A stretch of DNA of 64,000 nucleotides from Ianthella basta (taxonomy: Eukaryota > Porifera > Demospongiae > Verongiida > Ianthellidae), in contig OZ025886.1 of assembly GCA_964019415.1 (NCBI GenBank), positions 3,357,701 to 3,421,700 of the forward strand. The letters are read 5' to 3'. The notes beneath the pieces are model-generated. The model searched no databases. It had not been told where the DNA came from and saw nothing but the letters and a program-made list of their open reading frames with translations. Both the position numbers and the translations under genes were made by a program. Position 1 is the stretch's first letter. Each line of letters opens with the position of its first letter. This document shows positions 25,374 through 37,500 of this stretch, one piece after another.

Positions 25374-28300
25374 ATGGCGTCCGATAAAGGTGATGAAGAT
25401 CTAGACATGGGCCACAGTGGTGCTGGTGATAACTGCTTGGAAAGAACTACTGTGTACGCAATGAATGGTGCAACAGCAGGTATGTAGGCGCTTTTTAAGG
25501 TCGTAGGGGGTTCACCTGGATGCGGCGTGGCGTTCCGCCCTGTCACGAGCTGTGCCGTACTGAGTCAACAGCTTCTTATGCCCCTCAGCTTGTGTGCGCA
25601 TTGAGTTACGGTTGGTTCAATGCACGTTGATTGGCTTTTAGCTCGTTGTACCAAGTTCTGGGGAAGCCATCATTTGAGCTAACAGCTACTGATATTTTCT
25701 TCATTAATTTTGTTAAAAGTGGTAGCTCTGTTTTGAAGTCCATTCACACGTGTGTGATGATGTTAAGTGATATCACAGAATTACACATCATTACATATTT
25801 CAAGGGTATAAATTTGTTCATAATAATGCGTACAAATTAATCGCATAATATATAGGTTATACAAGCTAACAATGGATCAATAGAATTGATAGGCTAATTC
25901 ACACTTGGGCACACCTGTGTGTGCTGCATGCAAAAATTGATTGCAACATCTAATTGAATCAGTCAAATCAAGGCACACAGGGGATGTGCCCATCACCGCA
26001 GCTGCATTGCCCCTCTGTACCGTCACCGAGATTCTTTGAGCAAGGTAGTGGTAAGACAAAGCCTCTCCTGTCTCCTCCCTGACGTGTCAGCTCAGCTCTG
26101 TGAGGAATGTCTCAATTGCCACCGGCACAAAGTGGTGTGTGGCAGCTAGGTCAGCTTCTCCTCAGTCAACAGCATTGAGACTAGTGGCAAGTGACAGTGT
26201 GGCATCTCTAGTGTTGGTGGTTACACAGATGATCGCTGACTTGTCTGGGTGTGGCTGACACTGGGTGATACTACATGCCTGATGACTTACTCTTTAAATG
26301 AACCCAGATGATGATCTTCCATCAATTCACATTCTACACTGGCTTCTTGTCGACTGTTAGTGGTTCCAGTACCAATGTGTCACCTGGGCCCAGATCCAAT
26401 GTGATGTATGTTCTTGTCTACAATGGCCTAGATACGATGCTGTGCTTTCCACAAGCCGTAACCATTAAATAGGCTTTGACACATTCTCTCCCAAAGCTTT
26501 GTCATTGAGGTACGTACATTGAGCTGTGATTTCTCTTCCTAAACAATGTTCTGTATGGTATTTAAGACACAACAGGTAGGGAGCCTGGACACCTTCCGAG
26601 GCATCTGCTGATGGACAGGTCAATCTCTTTCTATAGAAGAGAGAAGAAGGTACACTGTAGTTGGTGTGGATGGCTGGATAGATTTCTGGGAAAGATTATT
26701 ATCTTGTTGGTGGTTTCCACAATCAGATATGATTTATGAGAGAGTATTGCAAGCAAAGCGAGTAATTTTTGTCTCATTTTTTGAGTAAATGTCCTACTTT
26801 TTCAGCACTTCATTCCCACTTTGGTAAGTTGTTGGGTTGACACATTTGTGTGGGTAACTAACTGTAGATGGTTGTCATACAGATAAGTGCCCCCTCCATC
26901 GCTTCGCCTAGTACCCAACTGGAATCATAACGTCAACACTTATGCATTGAGGAAGACAAGATTCAGCAACAATCATTTTGCTAACAACCATCCAAAGTAC
27001 CTGCAAACAGCAAGAAATGTTGCCAAAGTGATCAGGGGACTAGTTTCGGGGAGCAGGGAGAACTGTTATTGCTGTGATAGGTGGAAGTTGTCAGACTCCT
27101 CTCTGATGACTTAGTTCACCTGTGAAGCAAGGCTTCATCTGTTTCTACCTCTGGTTGAGTATACATTAGGAGTGTATGAGAGTCTCAGCATGCATGCTAG
27201 CATGGACAGACACGCTCTATACAGAGACAGGGATTGATGACTTCCAGCAAGCCTGAAACCATCGGACTGAGGGCTGCACTCATCTCCTGTAAAGCTGCTA
27301 ATTATGTCAATGTGGCACGATCTTTGTATGCTTTGTGTGACAAGGCTGTTAGGGACAACAGCAGAGAGGTCTCTTGGAAGATGCCCCCAGGCCACATTGG
27401 ATGAAGGCTGACTTGTTATCTGGACAGAACATTTGCACTTGGAGGATGGGCGCCAGTCATCCAGTCCATCTCCGAAATCAGCACTGCCTTTCTGTATGGG
27501 AGCTACGTATAGCTATGAACTATGTAGACGAAAATGGTCAGGTAATGCATAGGTTTCTATGGCGATGTTCGGTGTTATGGAACATTCAAAGTGCACTGTG
27601 GTCGTCACGGTCTGTAAGGTAATTTGCATATTTCAATAATTGTGTTTAGTGAATCATTGAAATTTGAATCTGTGGTAGTCAGTGTGCTATAACTCACACA
27701 GTATAATGTAAGTACGTGAGCAATGGAAGCTATTGTCACTACAGTACTTCATGTGGTTTCTCAGGTGCAGTGTACGGATCTTTTGCGGCGTGTTTCCTGA
27801 CTCCAGTCAAGGGCAGTACCACACCCATGATAGCCAGGGCACTGAGAGTGGTGGCTGCCAACTCTGTGTTCTTAGGTGAGAGCATTTTATGCATGAGAAC
27901 ACTGCGCGTGTATGTGCATGCTTATGCAAGATTTATGAGCCTATATTCCCCTACCCACCCTCTGTCCTTGCTCAAATAGCCTGTGGTGATAGGAGATTGT
28001 AAGCACTGCATTTTATTAGCTCAAAACTTCAAATGTTACAGTGCAGTGTTGTCATTAGACCAGTGGCTAGGTTAGTTTCTGCAAGGTGCATAACCCTGCT
28101 TGTCCCTACAAGGACCCTCTTTGAGGCTATGAACATGGCACTGTACCTACATTGATGGGCACCTCTAGTCATTTGATATCGGCAATATCAATCCATACTT
28201 AGTCCTGTAATAAGGCTACTGCACTTTACAAAGAAAGTGACTTCCTTGACACCCAGACATGTACAAGCCACTCACATTATGACTGGTCCAGTGCACCATT

Positions 28301-30037
28301 CTTAAAACACTTTCTGTGGAGAACACTCCATTAGAGTTGCTCAGTAGACTGCCTGACATGCGTATATAGTGTGCTTATTGTTTTGCTTTCAGAAGTGATG
28401 GAGGACAATGGTGCATCTTGAGGGTCTTGGATTCTCTCATCAGTGCCAGTTGTATGTAACTGCCATAATAGTGCTAAAAGGCCGTAATATTATGCAAGCT
28501 ACTCTGGTGTGGCTGATGTGGGTATTGCCTACATGGCCACCATTACATGGAGTACATCTCTTTCATAGCCCATCTGCCTAATTGTAATCCTAAAACGTAT
28601 GTATTGTACCACTGGCTGCCATTGATGTATACTGCTTTGGCCCCCAAACCTCATTGAAATGAATAATGATTTCTTTACTTTTGCCTTGTGGATAACTGGC
28701 TTGAACTAAAATCATCAGTTAACCAATTTGGTAAGTGTCCACTCTGATTTTATAATGCATGCAGAAGTAAAGTACTTAGCCAACGCCATTATTGCCATGC
28801 ACCAATATTATTATTATGCCTTCATACGTGTGATCTAATTCTATGTAATAGCATTGGCTGAGGTCAAGTGAGAAACTGAGAATACACTGCTCATAGTCGT
28901 AATGTGTGCTATACTGTACTAGTGTTCCCTAAGCTGCATACATACAAAAGTCAATGAATGCAGTGCCAGTGGTATTAACCCCAGTATGTAGCTGGGATAC
29001 ACAAATATAATCACAGTCTTATCACATGGGAAAGACTCAGCCAGCCTGGCCTGTCATGCATATGTACCCTTTGATCTCTATCACTGGATGAGTCATTGGC
29101 CAACAGACTAAAAAATAGTTTGTATAGAACAGATGTCACTTCCGTTTGCCACTGGTTGTCTTCATATCTGTCAATGGGATCTCAGTGCATCCAGCTGCTC
29201 ACAAGTATGTATCCATTAGATGTGTATGTGATCAGCAGGTATTTGTCATTGCCCCGACATCCTGCATAATAGTGCCAGTAGACAATCCCCTGAAGTGTAC
29301 ACATGGTGTGTAAGGCAAGAAGCGACTGTGTGTGTGCAGGTTTGCTAGACAACCATTGCTGCTGTTCACCAGTGCTGTATGTGATTAGTGACTGCTGTGA
29401 ATTGTTGGTGGTGACTGTATTTTGCAGCTTCTGTGGGTGGCATTTTTGCTGGTAGCTGCTGCCTTTCAGCAAGGCTGAGGAACAAGGATGACCCCTGGAA
29501 TGCAGCAGTAGGTGGGGCGGCAGCAGGGTCAGTGTTTGGACTAAGAGGTGAGAACTATGGACTGACGTGCTTTTGTGCACTTGCCTTGGATGTAGCCATG
29601 ATTCATTCATACATGTACATATTATTGTAAATAGTAAATGTGCAAATAAACAAGAGTTTGCCCGACTTAAGTATGTCATGTTCTCAATGGTATGATCACT
29701 GTGCTGTTCAGCTGTACATGTGTACATTAACTGATCACTGGACAATAACCATGGCAACCAACTTGAAGCCTGTGCTAGTACTCATAATCAATCACCAGAT
29801 TGACCTAGGCAGCTGGGTGAATACCTGTGTCTGTTACCCTTGTGTCCTTTGGTCCATTTTGTAGCTCTCAGCTTACCCATGGGTTTGGGTATGGCGGCCG
29901 GGCTGGCCTTTACCTGTGCGGTCATCAAGCACCGATTTGGTACCTATGTGCCCCAGCTGCCCAACCCTACTCATGTTAAGAGGATCCTCCCCACACCAAC
30001 CCTGTCATCAGTGGATGATCACTCCAAATCTCACTAG
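25374..30037 (+). CDS. NDUFA11: NADH dehydrogenase [ubiquinone] 1 alpha subcomplex subunit 11
   Basis: A membrane-arm accessory subunit of mitochondrial complex I (B14.7), of the Tim17/22/23 fold. Exons 25374-25479, 27765-27875, 29428-29547 and 29865-30037 join in phase to about 169 aa. Small-residue-rich membrane segments typical of the family are visible: NGATAGAVYGSFAACFLTPV, a second with ASVGGIFAGSCCLSARLRNK, the conserved DDPWNAAVGGAAAGSVFGLR loop-helix, and a last helix GLGMAAGLAFTCAVIK. The polar N-terminus of about 30 residues precedes the first helix. The start codon overlaps an AAAATGGCGTC motif and lies head-to-head with the minus-strand candidate gene. Another Tim17-family member is less likely, given the R-x-K-x-DDPxNxxxGG pattern of NDUFA11. 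Confidence 0.88.
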
Positions 30038-30360
30038 ACTGGGCTATAGCTTTGCTTACTGTTTGTGATGGTTGGGACGCTTATCACATGTACTGTGTAT
30101 GACATTGTATTGTCTCATTCAGTGTCCATGCTCTTGTATAACTGTATACGGTGACTTACCACAATGCTGCAAAAGAAACTGAATACCATTAGCCGTGTGA
30201 CCGTCACGTGTGCCAATCGCTGAGCAAAGCTTGGCAACTGTACAGCTTACTGATCGATTGGTCTACGCGTGGCTGTCACATGAATAATGGATTCGATCGG
30301 TTATCGTTTTAACGAGGTGTCACGTGAATGTGCACATGTGCTGCCCTGCAAAGGCCTAAA

Positions 30361-31332
30361 ATGGCTGAAGAGAAATTTGATGGCATGCTATTAGCGCTTG
30401 CCCAGCAGCACACTGAAGGGATTGACCAGTTACTCGATACTTTCTTTGGGTTTCTTGGTAGAAAAACGGATTTCTTTACTGGAGCGAAAAAGGGAGAGGC
30501 AGAAGAAATCGTTCTTCGCAAATTTCGACAACATCAAAGTGTTGCCCTGGAGAAGAAGCGACAGCAAGATGAAGAAAAGGCCATTAAGCTAGAGGCCTTA
30601 AAGAAGAAGCAACAACCAATTCCAAAGGATGAGCCAAAGATAGTAGAATTGACGGAAGAAGAAGCGGCTAAGCTGGAGAAGGAAATGGAGGGGAAATCGG
30701 GGCGTACGGAGTCGGACCATGCTCGTGGACAGGATGAGAAGGCAAACGAAGGGGCGGTGAACATGACAGCAGATGCTGATGCTGACGAAGAAGAAGATGA
30801 AGATTCCAAGGGCAAGCTGAAGCCAAATGAAGGGAACGGTGCAGATCTTCCCAATTACCGTTGGACACAGACTCTATCTGAAGTCGAGGTCCGCGTACCC
30901 CTCCCAGTGAAAGTGAAGAGCAGGGATGTTGTGGTCAATATTGGGTTGAAACACCTTACTCTGGGTCTGAAGGGTCACTCTCCCATTATAGATGGTGAGC
31001 TGTCCTGCAGAGTGAAGCCAGAGGAAAGCTTCTGGACGCTAGAAGGTGGCACAACCTTGGTGGTACAGTTTGACAAGCAGAATGGCATGGAGTGGTGGAA
31101 CAAGCTGGTGACAACCGACCCAGAGATAAACACAAAGAAGGTGCAGCCTGAAAATTCCAAACTCAGTGACTTAGACGGTGAAACCCGTGGCATGGTAGAG
31201 AAGATGATGTATGACCAGCGCCAGAAGGAGATGGGCCTGCCCACCTCGGATGAACAGAAGAAGCAGGACGTATTAAAGAAGTTCATGGAGCAACATCCTG
31301 AGATGGACTTTTCTAAAGCTAAATTTTCGTAA
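30361..31332 (+). CDS. NUDC: Nuclear migration protein NudC, intronless
   Basis: A dynein/dynactin- and Hsp90-linked co-chaperone for nuclear movement and mitosis; cytosolic. One uninterrupted frame of 323 aa, close to the vertebrate length (about 330). NudC N-terminal segment at residues 1-60 (FDGMLLALAQQHTEGIDQLL, FFGFLGRKTDFF), charged coiled coil at about 60-115, acidic linker with EEEDEDS at about 140, and the CS/p23 domain at about 158-250 (NYRWTQTLSEVEVRVPLP, SFWTLEGG, WWNKLVTTDPEI). The C-terminus has the usual MMYDQRQKEMGLPTSDEQKK and ends HPEMDFSKAKF. The first in-frame ATG giving MAEEKFDGM was chosen because it matches the family start. It begins 323 bp after NDUFA11 and ends 194 bp before the ADAMTS start. 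Absence of introns is unlike all its neighbours. Confidence 0.96.
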   Translation: MAEEKFDGMLLALAQQHTEGIDQLLDTFFGFLGRKTDFFTGAKKGEAEEIVLRKFRQHQSVALEKKRQQDEEKAIKLEALKKKQQPIPKDEPKIVELTEEEAAKLEKEMEGKSGRTESDHARGQDEKANEGAVNMTADADADEEEDEDSKGKLKPNEGNGADLPNYRWTQTLSEVEVRVPLPVKVKSRDVVVNIGLKHLTLGLKGHSPIIDGELSCRVKPEESFWTLEGGTTLVVQFDKQNGMEWWNKLVTTDPEINTKKVQPENSKLSDLDGETRGMVEKMMYDQRQKEMGLPTSDEQKKQDVLKKFMEQHPEMDFSKAKFS

Positions 31333-31526
31333 GGACTCGCTGTTCCGAAGCTGTGGTATATGTTGCATGCTGTTTGCGCTCTTGCTGTTATGCAAACTAG
31401 TGATTAAGTACTTTTGACGTGGTGATGAAATGGCGGTTTCCGCGCGCGGTCGCTTATAAAACGCCGATGCAGCCGTCTCATGCAACATCGTTTGAGTTCG
31501 TCTGTGTACGCCCTTAGTGATTCAAA

Positions 31527-34500
31527 ATGTCAGCTTGTACTGCTCGACATGTTTTGACTGCGGTGATTTGGTGGTTGAGCCTCAGCGTTGCCATCGACAG
31601 CACTGACCCCTGTAAGTGCCCTCCTGGTCGGAGGGTTGACTCACTGTACATGTCACTGTAATCTTGCATCGCGCTCAGCGGCTGTGAAGTGACACCGCTG
31701 TTGTTCTTATTTAGTTCAGAGCAAGGCTTACGTTTCCATCCTGAATAATCCCGATGGGTCTTCAGTTCTAAGGATCAGTGACGCGAACAGCACGGCTGTC
31801 GAGCTCCTTCGGCGGCCATCGCCGCTGACGGACCGGCAGTATCACAACGTGACAGAGGATAGCAGAATGGCCAACAGCAGTGAGGCGGGAGGACCAGGTT
31901 CTGCTACTACGGACTGCTTAGTGTCAGGAGAGCTGCAAGGCAAGCACGCTGGTTGGGCAGCTCTATCCATATGTCCTCGCGTGGTAAGTTGTCGGTATAA
32001 GCTACCTAGTTGTATTGGGATGGGGTAGAATAGATTATAGGTGGGGAAAGAGTGGTGGCATCCCCGTTGGGCATGGGTAGTACACATCATCTCAATGTAG
32101 ATGCAGTAACAACAGTATTGAGGCTCTTCCAATTGCTCATATGTGTTCTTGAGAACTTAACAGTATGCAAGTGTATGTGTCCATCTCCCAGCTTGTTCCC
32201 CACTTTTCATCAATGCAGCAAGGCTTTCTAGCAACCCAGCATGGGGGGTACCTCCTGCATTTTAAGAGACAAGGGGAGAGCTTTGTGGAGAGAGTATTTG
32301 GTGAGATTATGTCATGATTTCAATTCCCTATAATTTCTTGCATCACGCTTGGCTTCTGGCTGGTGCAGGACTCAATGAGGATTGTTGCAATATTAGGTCA
32401 CTAATCGTAGCAGCTGCTGGGCTTTATGAAAATCATGTCTTTGTCTTTAGGTTAGACATGCAGCCAATCTAATGCATCATTGTGACACTTGGTCCGCAGA
32501 TCGTCCTAGGTTTGTGCCCCAGCTGCATGACAGGAACAGGAGGAGCACACTGGATGCATTCCACATCAGAGTCCTACTGTTAGCAGACCACTCAGTCAAA
32601 CAGCGCCATGCCAGCAGAAATGCAGCTAAAAATTACTTGCACACTATTATGAACATTGTAAGTGATATAGTTTGTAGGTATGCACATCTCCAATGGAATT
32701 CTGCTTAATTTACAGTGGTTTGAGAAATGGTAGTCACGAATGACATTTGACTCATGACGTACCTCTGACCTTTAAACTCACATGGTACCATAAGCAGGGG
32801 AACCTTAGCCATTCAGGTATTACAGTTACTGCACCAAAAGTGAGGCCAAAGTTCAGAAGTCGTGAGTTGAATGACATTAGCAATGACCATTTTGCGAACT
32901 GCTGCAGTTCTTGGTGACTAAGTCATGTCATGGTGCAAATGATCAACCAGCCAGCCCAATGTGCAGTGGCTGTATAATGGTGAAAGTGTGTATGTAAACG
33001 GTAATGAGATAGTGTGTGAACTGTCTACACACTTGAAGACAACTCAATTGCAGGCACAGTCTGCAACGTGGCAGGTGTAATTTGATTCTCTTTGACATGC
33101 TATCAATAGTTGATGTCTCCATCCTACATAATTATTATATGTAGGTTCATCATGTGTTTCATGACCAAAGCCTTGGACATGCTGTTTCAGTATCTTTAGC
33201 AGGGATTGTTTTCTTGACACGCCGTGAAGTAAGTGTGCAGTTTTGTTTCTTGCCTAATGACCTCCTCCTGTAGCGAAAACTGGATTATTTGGAAATGTGC
33301 CAACATTTGCCTGTAGTGATTGTTGGCAATTGCAATCTTACATGTGTACCTGCACAGTGAGAAGATATCTTGTCTTTTATGTACATACTCCAGTGTATCA
33401 TCTTATACAGCCATCACTGTGTCTTTGTAAAGAGAGAGTTGTAGTAGTACTTTGTACATAACTATAGCATGTGTATTCATCTAAGAGTGTGTGTGCTCTC
33501 ACTGTGTATGTACATATCTCACTTGTGTGGTATGCTACAGTCCAAGGCCATGAACAGCAGCACTATTTGCTCCTGGCAGCACTTTCTGAGGAAGCCCAAG
33601 GTAGTACCTCCACATGATACTGTTGTGTACTTCACAAGGTGAGGTTCCAATGTGCCAATGCATCCCATGTATGATCAATACCATGGTGTCTTGTTGCTTC
33701 TCTGCACACTGTTATACAGAAGTCCTGTGTGTCCCCATGAAAGTGCCAGAAATTGCCAGCACACAGTAGGTATGAAAAATGTACTGATCATTTACACAAC
33801 AAAACTTATGTATATTGAATACATCCCTGCAAACACACAACTATTGTTATGTTGATGTGCTCATTTGCATATCATGTCACTATCAAAATTGTACCAATGG
33901 TCTAATGCATGCCACTCACTGTAGGATATTCCCTAGTTGGTAGCATGTGTGATCGGGCTGCAAGCTGCATTGCAGTTAAAGACCAGGGATTGATATCGGC
34001 TTTTACAATAGCACACGAAATTGGCCATAGGTGAGTGCAAGCTCTCCAAGCTGTGTAGCTGCGAGTGTTGCAGTTTGTGCTATATTAAATGCTGTAACTT
34101 GTTTATACATACTATGTACTCCATCTGTTTGCTTTCAGTCTTGGCCTTACACATGATGGTCTCAATGATGCATGCCCAGCAAACATGTTTGTCATGTCAC
34201 CAGAAGTGGTTACACTGAGTCAGCCATTCCAGTGGTCACCATGCAGCAGGAAGGAGTTTACCACTCTGGTTCGGTAAGGAAACGCCTCTCTTACTACAGA
34301 ATAGGCCACTTCTGTATAAGTACATGTTTTGCATATCTCACTTATCAATCAATCGTGACAGACAGATTGCTGGACTGTTTGTTGCAGACTAGCTGTTTGA
34401 TACATGCAGCATTATCCTACACATGATATGTGATAATCATCTACGCTTACATTTTAGGTCTGGGCATTTGCATTGCCTGAGAAGCAAACCATTGCCTCAG

Positions 34501-37500
34501 TCTCTTTCTGGTCACCAGTACACCTCTGATGAGCAGTGCAGACTCCGACATGGGCCAACTGCTACAAACTGTACCCGTGAAATGGCAAGTTTGTCGCAGC
34601 TGACTGCTTGATATCCTGTCAGCTCCTATTCTTTGTATTTGCAATGTTGCCTTTGTCCTTCCCTTTTCTATCGCTTTACTTGATTATGACAGCTGCCATT
34701 TGTTAGCCACAATTCATTAAGACCAATTATGTACAGGGTACTGTCGTTCCTGCAATACTGTTGTGTGCATCATGCCAAACCATATATATGATAATTTTTA
34801 ACTCATTTAACAAATAAGTCACTACGATTAATGAGATTACATATCTTGATGTTCTCATTTGCATATCATGTAACATCCAGACAGTCTGTCAGTTGCTGTG
34901 GTGCCGCATAGGTCCTGGGGAGTGCACTACTGATGGCCACCCTCCAGCAGATGGAACAGAGTGTCTGATACCAGGGACTAGTACTCAAGGGGTTTGCTAT
35001 AGAGAGTCATGTGTGAGCAGGAATAGCACTGCTCTGCAGCCTGTTGAGGGAGGCTGGAGCAAATGGAGTGATTGGAGTACATGCAGCTGTAGCTGTGGTA
35101 CAGGGATTGCTGCATCATCTCGAAACTGCACCTCACCTGTGTGAGTTTGTGACATTTCGACAGTTATCACTGCTTGCACATTACTGGGTAACCTTGAAGG
35201 ATCGGGCTGTAGGTCAGTACACATTCCTGTAATACTACAGTTGGTAAATCATTGTGGACTTCAATTCTAATGCATTTAGTGGTGCATATTGTCAGTTGGT
35301 ATCCTTTAACAATGAGCTACATACATGCCGCATCAAGCAGGGATTATGCATAGATGCCAGTGAAAATTAATGTCCAAGACAATAGGAATGTACCTTGCTG
35401 CACTGTACTTCATACTTCTAATGCTGTGAGACCCTGCTCATGTCAGTGTGCACTTTAACTGCTCTTCATAGTGTAGCTATACATGCAACTGAGTGAAATC
35501 TCATGATTGCAACTGTACGTTATTAGGTTTTCATGTTGCGATATCAAAGTGGGCTAGAGTATGGCTCCATTAAAATCACACATATCCAGAGTGGCATTGT
35601 TTGCAAAGTATCTTCACTTCTTTGTTATACTTCATGTTGCAGTCCACGCAATGGTGGAAGACCATGTGTTGGTGTGTACATTCGTTACAAGACCTGCAAC
35701 ACTCACAAATGTGCTGTTGAGCATGTAGTGCAAACTCAGAATCAGTGTCAGGCCAAGAATAGCCATTGGACAACACTCAGTCTTGGTAAGTATTTTGCAT
35801 CATGACATGTATCGTACATCTCAGCTGGTTGTCCAGACCAGACAATTGATTTTTGTACATACGTAACACATAATTGTCATTGGCTGGGATTTTAATGTTA
35901 CACACTCCCTTGCTACCACTGAGTTGAGGCTATAGAGGTTTGCCGATTCTCAATCACTTGTGTTTACATGCAAGATTTGGATCCTCTGCTAGCCTTTAAG
36001 GGATGAACCACTGCCCTAAGTAGCACTGTGCATAGAACCTGTTGTAAAGCAGCAGCATGGCCATGATGTCATAGACGTTTCCTGTAAAGGAAGTGACATC
36101 GTACCCACTTCCTGTGACAGAGGTATGGGCAACTGACTAGGCCCAGATAAATAATTCTTTTTCTTGAGCCTATATTTCCTTTCTCCAATGCTTGCACACA
36201 CTACCCATAATGCTTTCAATGAGTACCCATAATTCTCATAAATTGCTCGAAAAACTTGAGTGACTGTACAAAAAGAGATCATTCAACAATGATTATACTG
36301 TACCATAACAGAGGTTTGAACGTATAGTCCTCAAGAGAACTTTCTTGTTGCTGTTAAAAGAGTTTAGAGCCACCTATACTCAGTGCCACTACAAACTACA
36401 AGAACTGTAGCATGAAGATTCTGGCTAGGAGAGTTGGCTCAATTGCTAAAAGGTGACCCATAATTCTAAAAATTGTTCAATGCTTGGGGATACCTATAAT
36501 GCTAAAAAACATGCCAGCATTATTTATCTGGGCCTACAACTGACTGCCTTGGTGGAAATTACACTTAAGCTAGTACAGAGTGCACCTCAGTCTCACATAG
36601 CTAAGTTCCTTTCCTCTGCTCTGCTATTGCGCCATAAGGAGGAAGGGACTGGTAAACTGCCTATTCCATGTGATCTGAGCCCTATCAAAGTTAGGCCTCA
36701 TTAATATCCAGTAATCATGGATATAACAATATTCATGCAATAGTTGCATTGTAAATGGGAAGATTTCGGATTGGCATGAACAACATGACAATGTTTTCTG
36801 GAGATCCTATGCGAATGCTGCCATTCCCCACAATCTTCCGCACAACCACTATGGGACTCACAATGCTTTGTGCAGCTGCTATGCACCAGATTTGCACTTC
36901 CAATTTGCATACGCATGCAATTACGTTTATCACTGTTTACTACACCCAGTCTGTGAGAATGTTGGCCAGACCCTTCTCCCGACCGATGCCGTCAGAGCAA
37001 AATCAGAGGGGAGGAACTATGTGTTATATGGAGGGTTATGCGAGGCAAAATACACCTGGGAAAATGGCCTGCCACCTTTATCATGCTGAAAGGTGAAGAA
37101 AAATAAAAAAAATATGAAACAAGGACTCTCAGCTCTTTCAGTAAACAGTCAGTAGACTGTTGTTAGGAATGTTATTTTTGCTCATCACCACAGGGCCTTT
37201 CACAGCAATATTGCCATGCTGCGACCATGGTGCATATACACGTTCTGACATTACATTGCCTCTGTATATACGTACGTAAACTAAACTGCAGTGGTCCAGC
37301 CCACTGAGAACCTATCTGATTCTTGACAACTTTGACTCCATACACTAAATCTCTAGTGTATTTCAGCCTGAACAATGTACTGCAAAATTTAGTCAGTGTC
37401 CTGTCACCAGCTTGAATTGCTCTGCATGTGCATAATACCATTTACTGGTCCAATTATCCAGTTTTTTTTAGGCAACTGGACCAAACATAGTGCACACAAC

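Noticed and set aside
29182-29757. 191-codon open frame on the minus strand
   Set aside because: It lies antisense over NDUFA11 exon 3 and its introns, has no recognisable domain, and the sense exon is well supported.
36755-37096. 113-codon methionine-rich frame in an ADAMTS intron
   Set aside because: Simple composition, no motif, and the flanking ADAMTS exons (35643-35785 and 37613-37879) join in phase without it.
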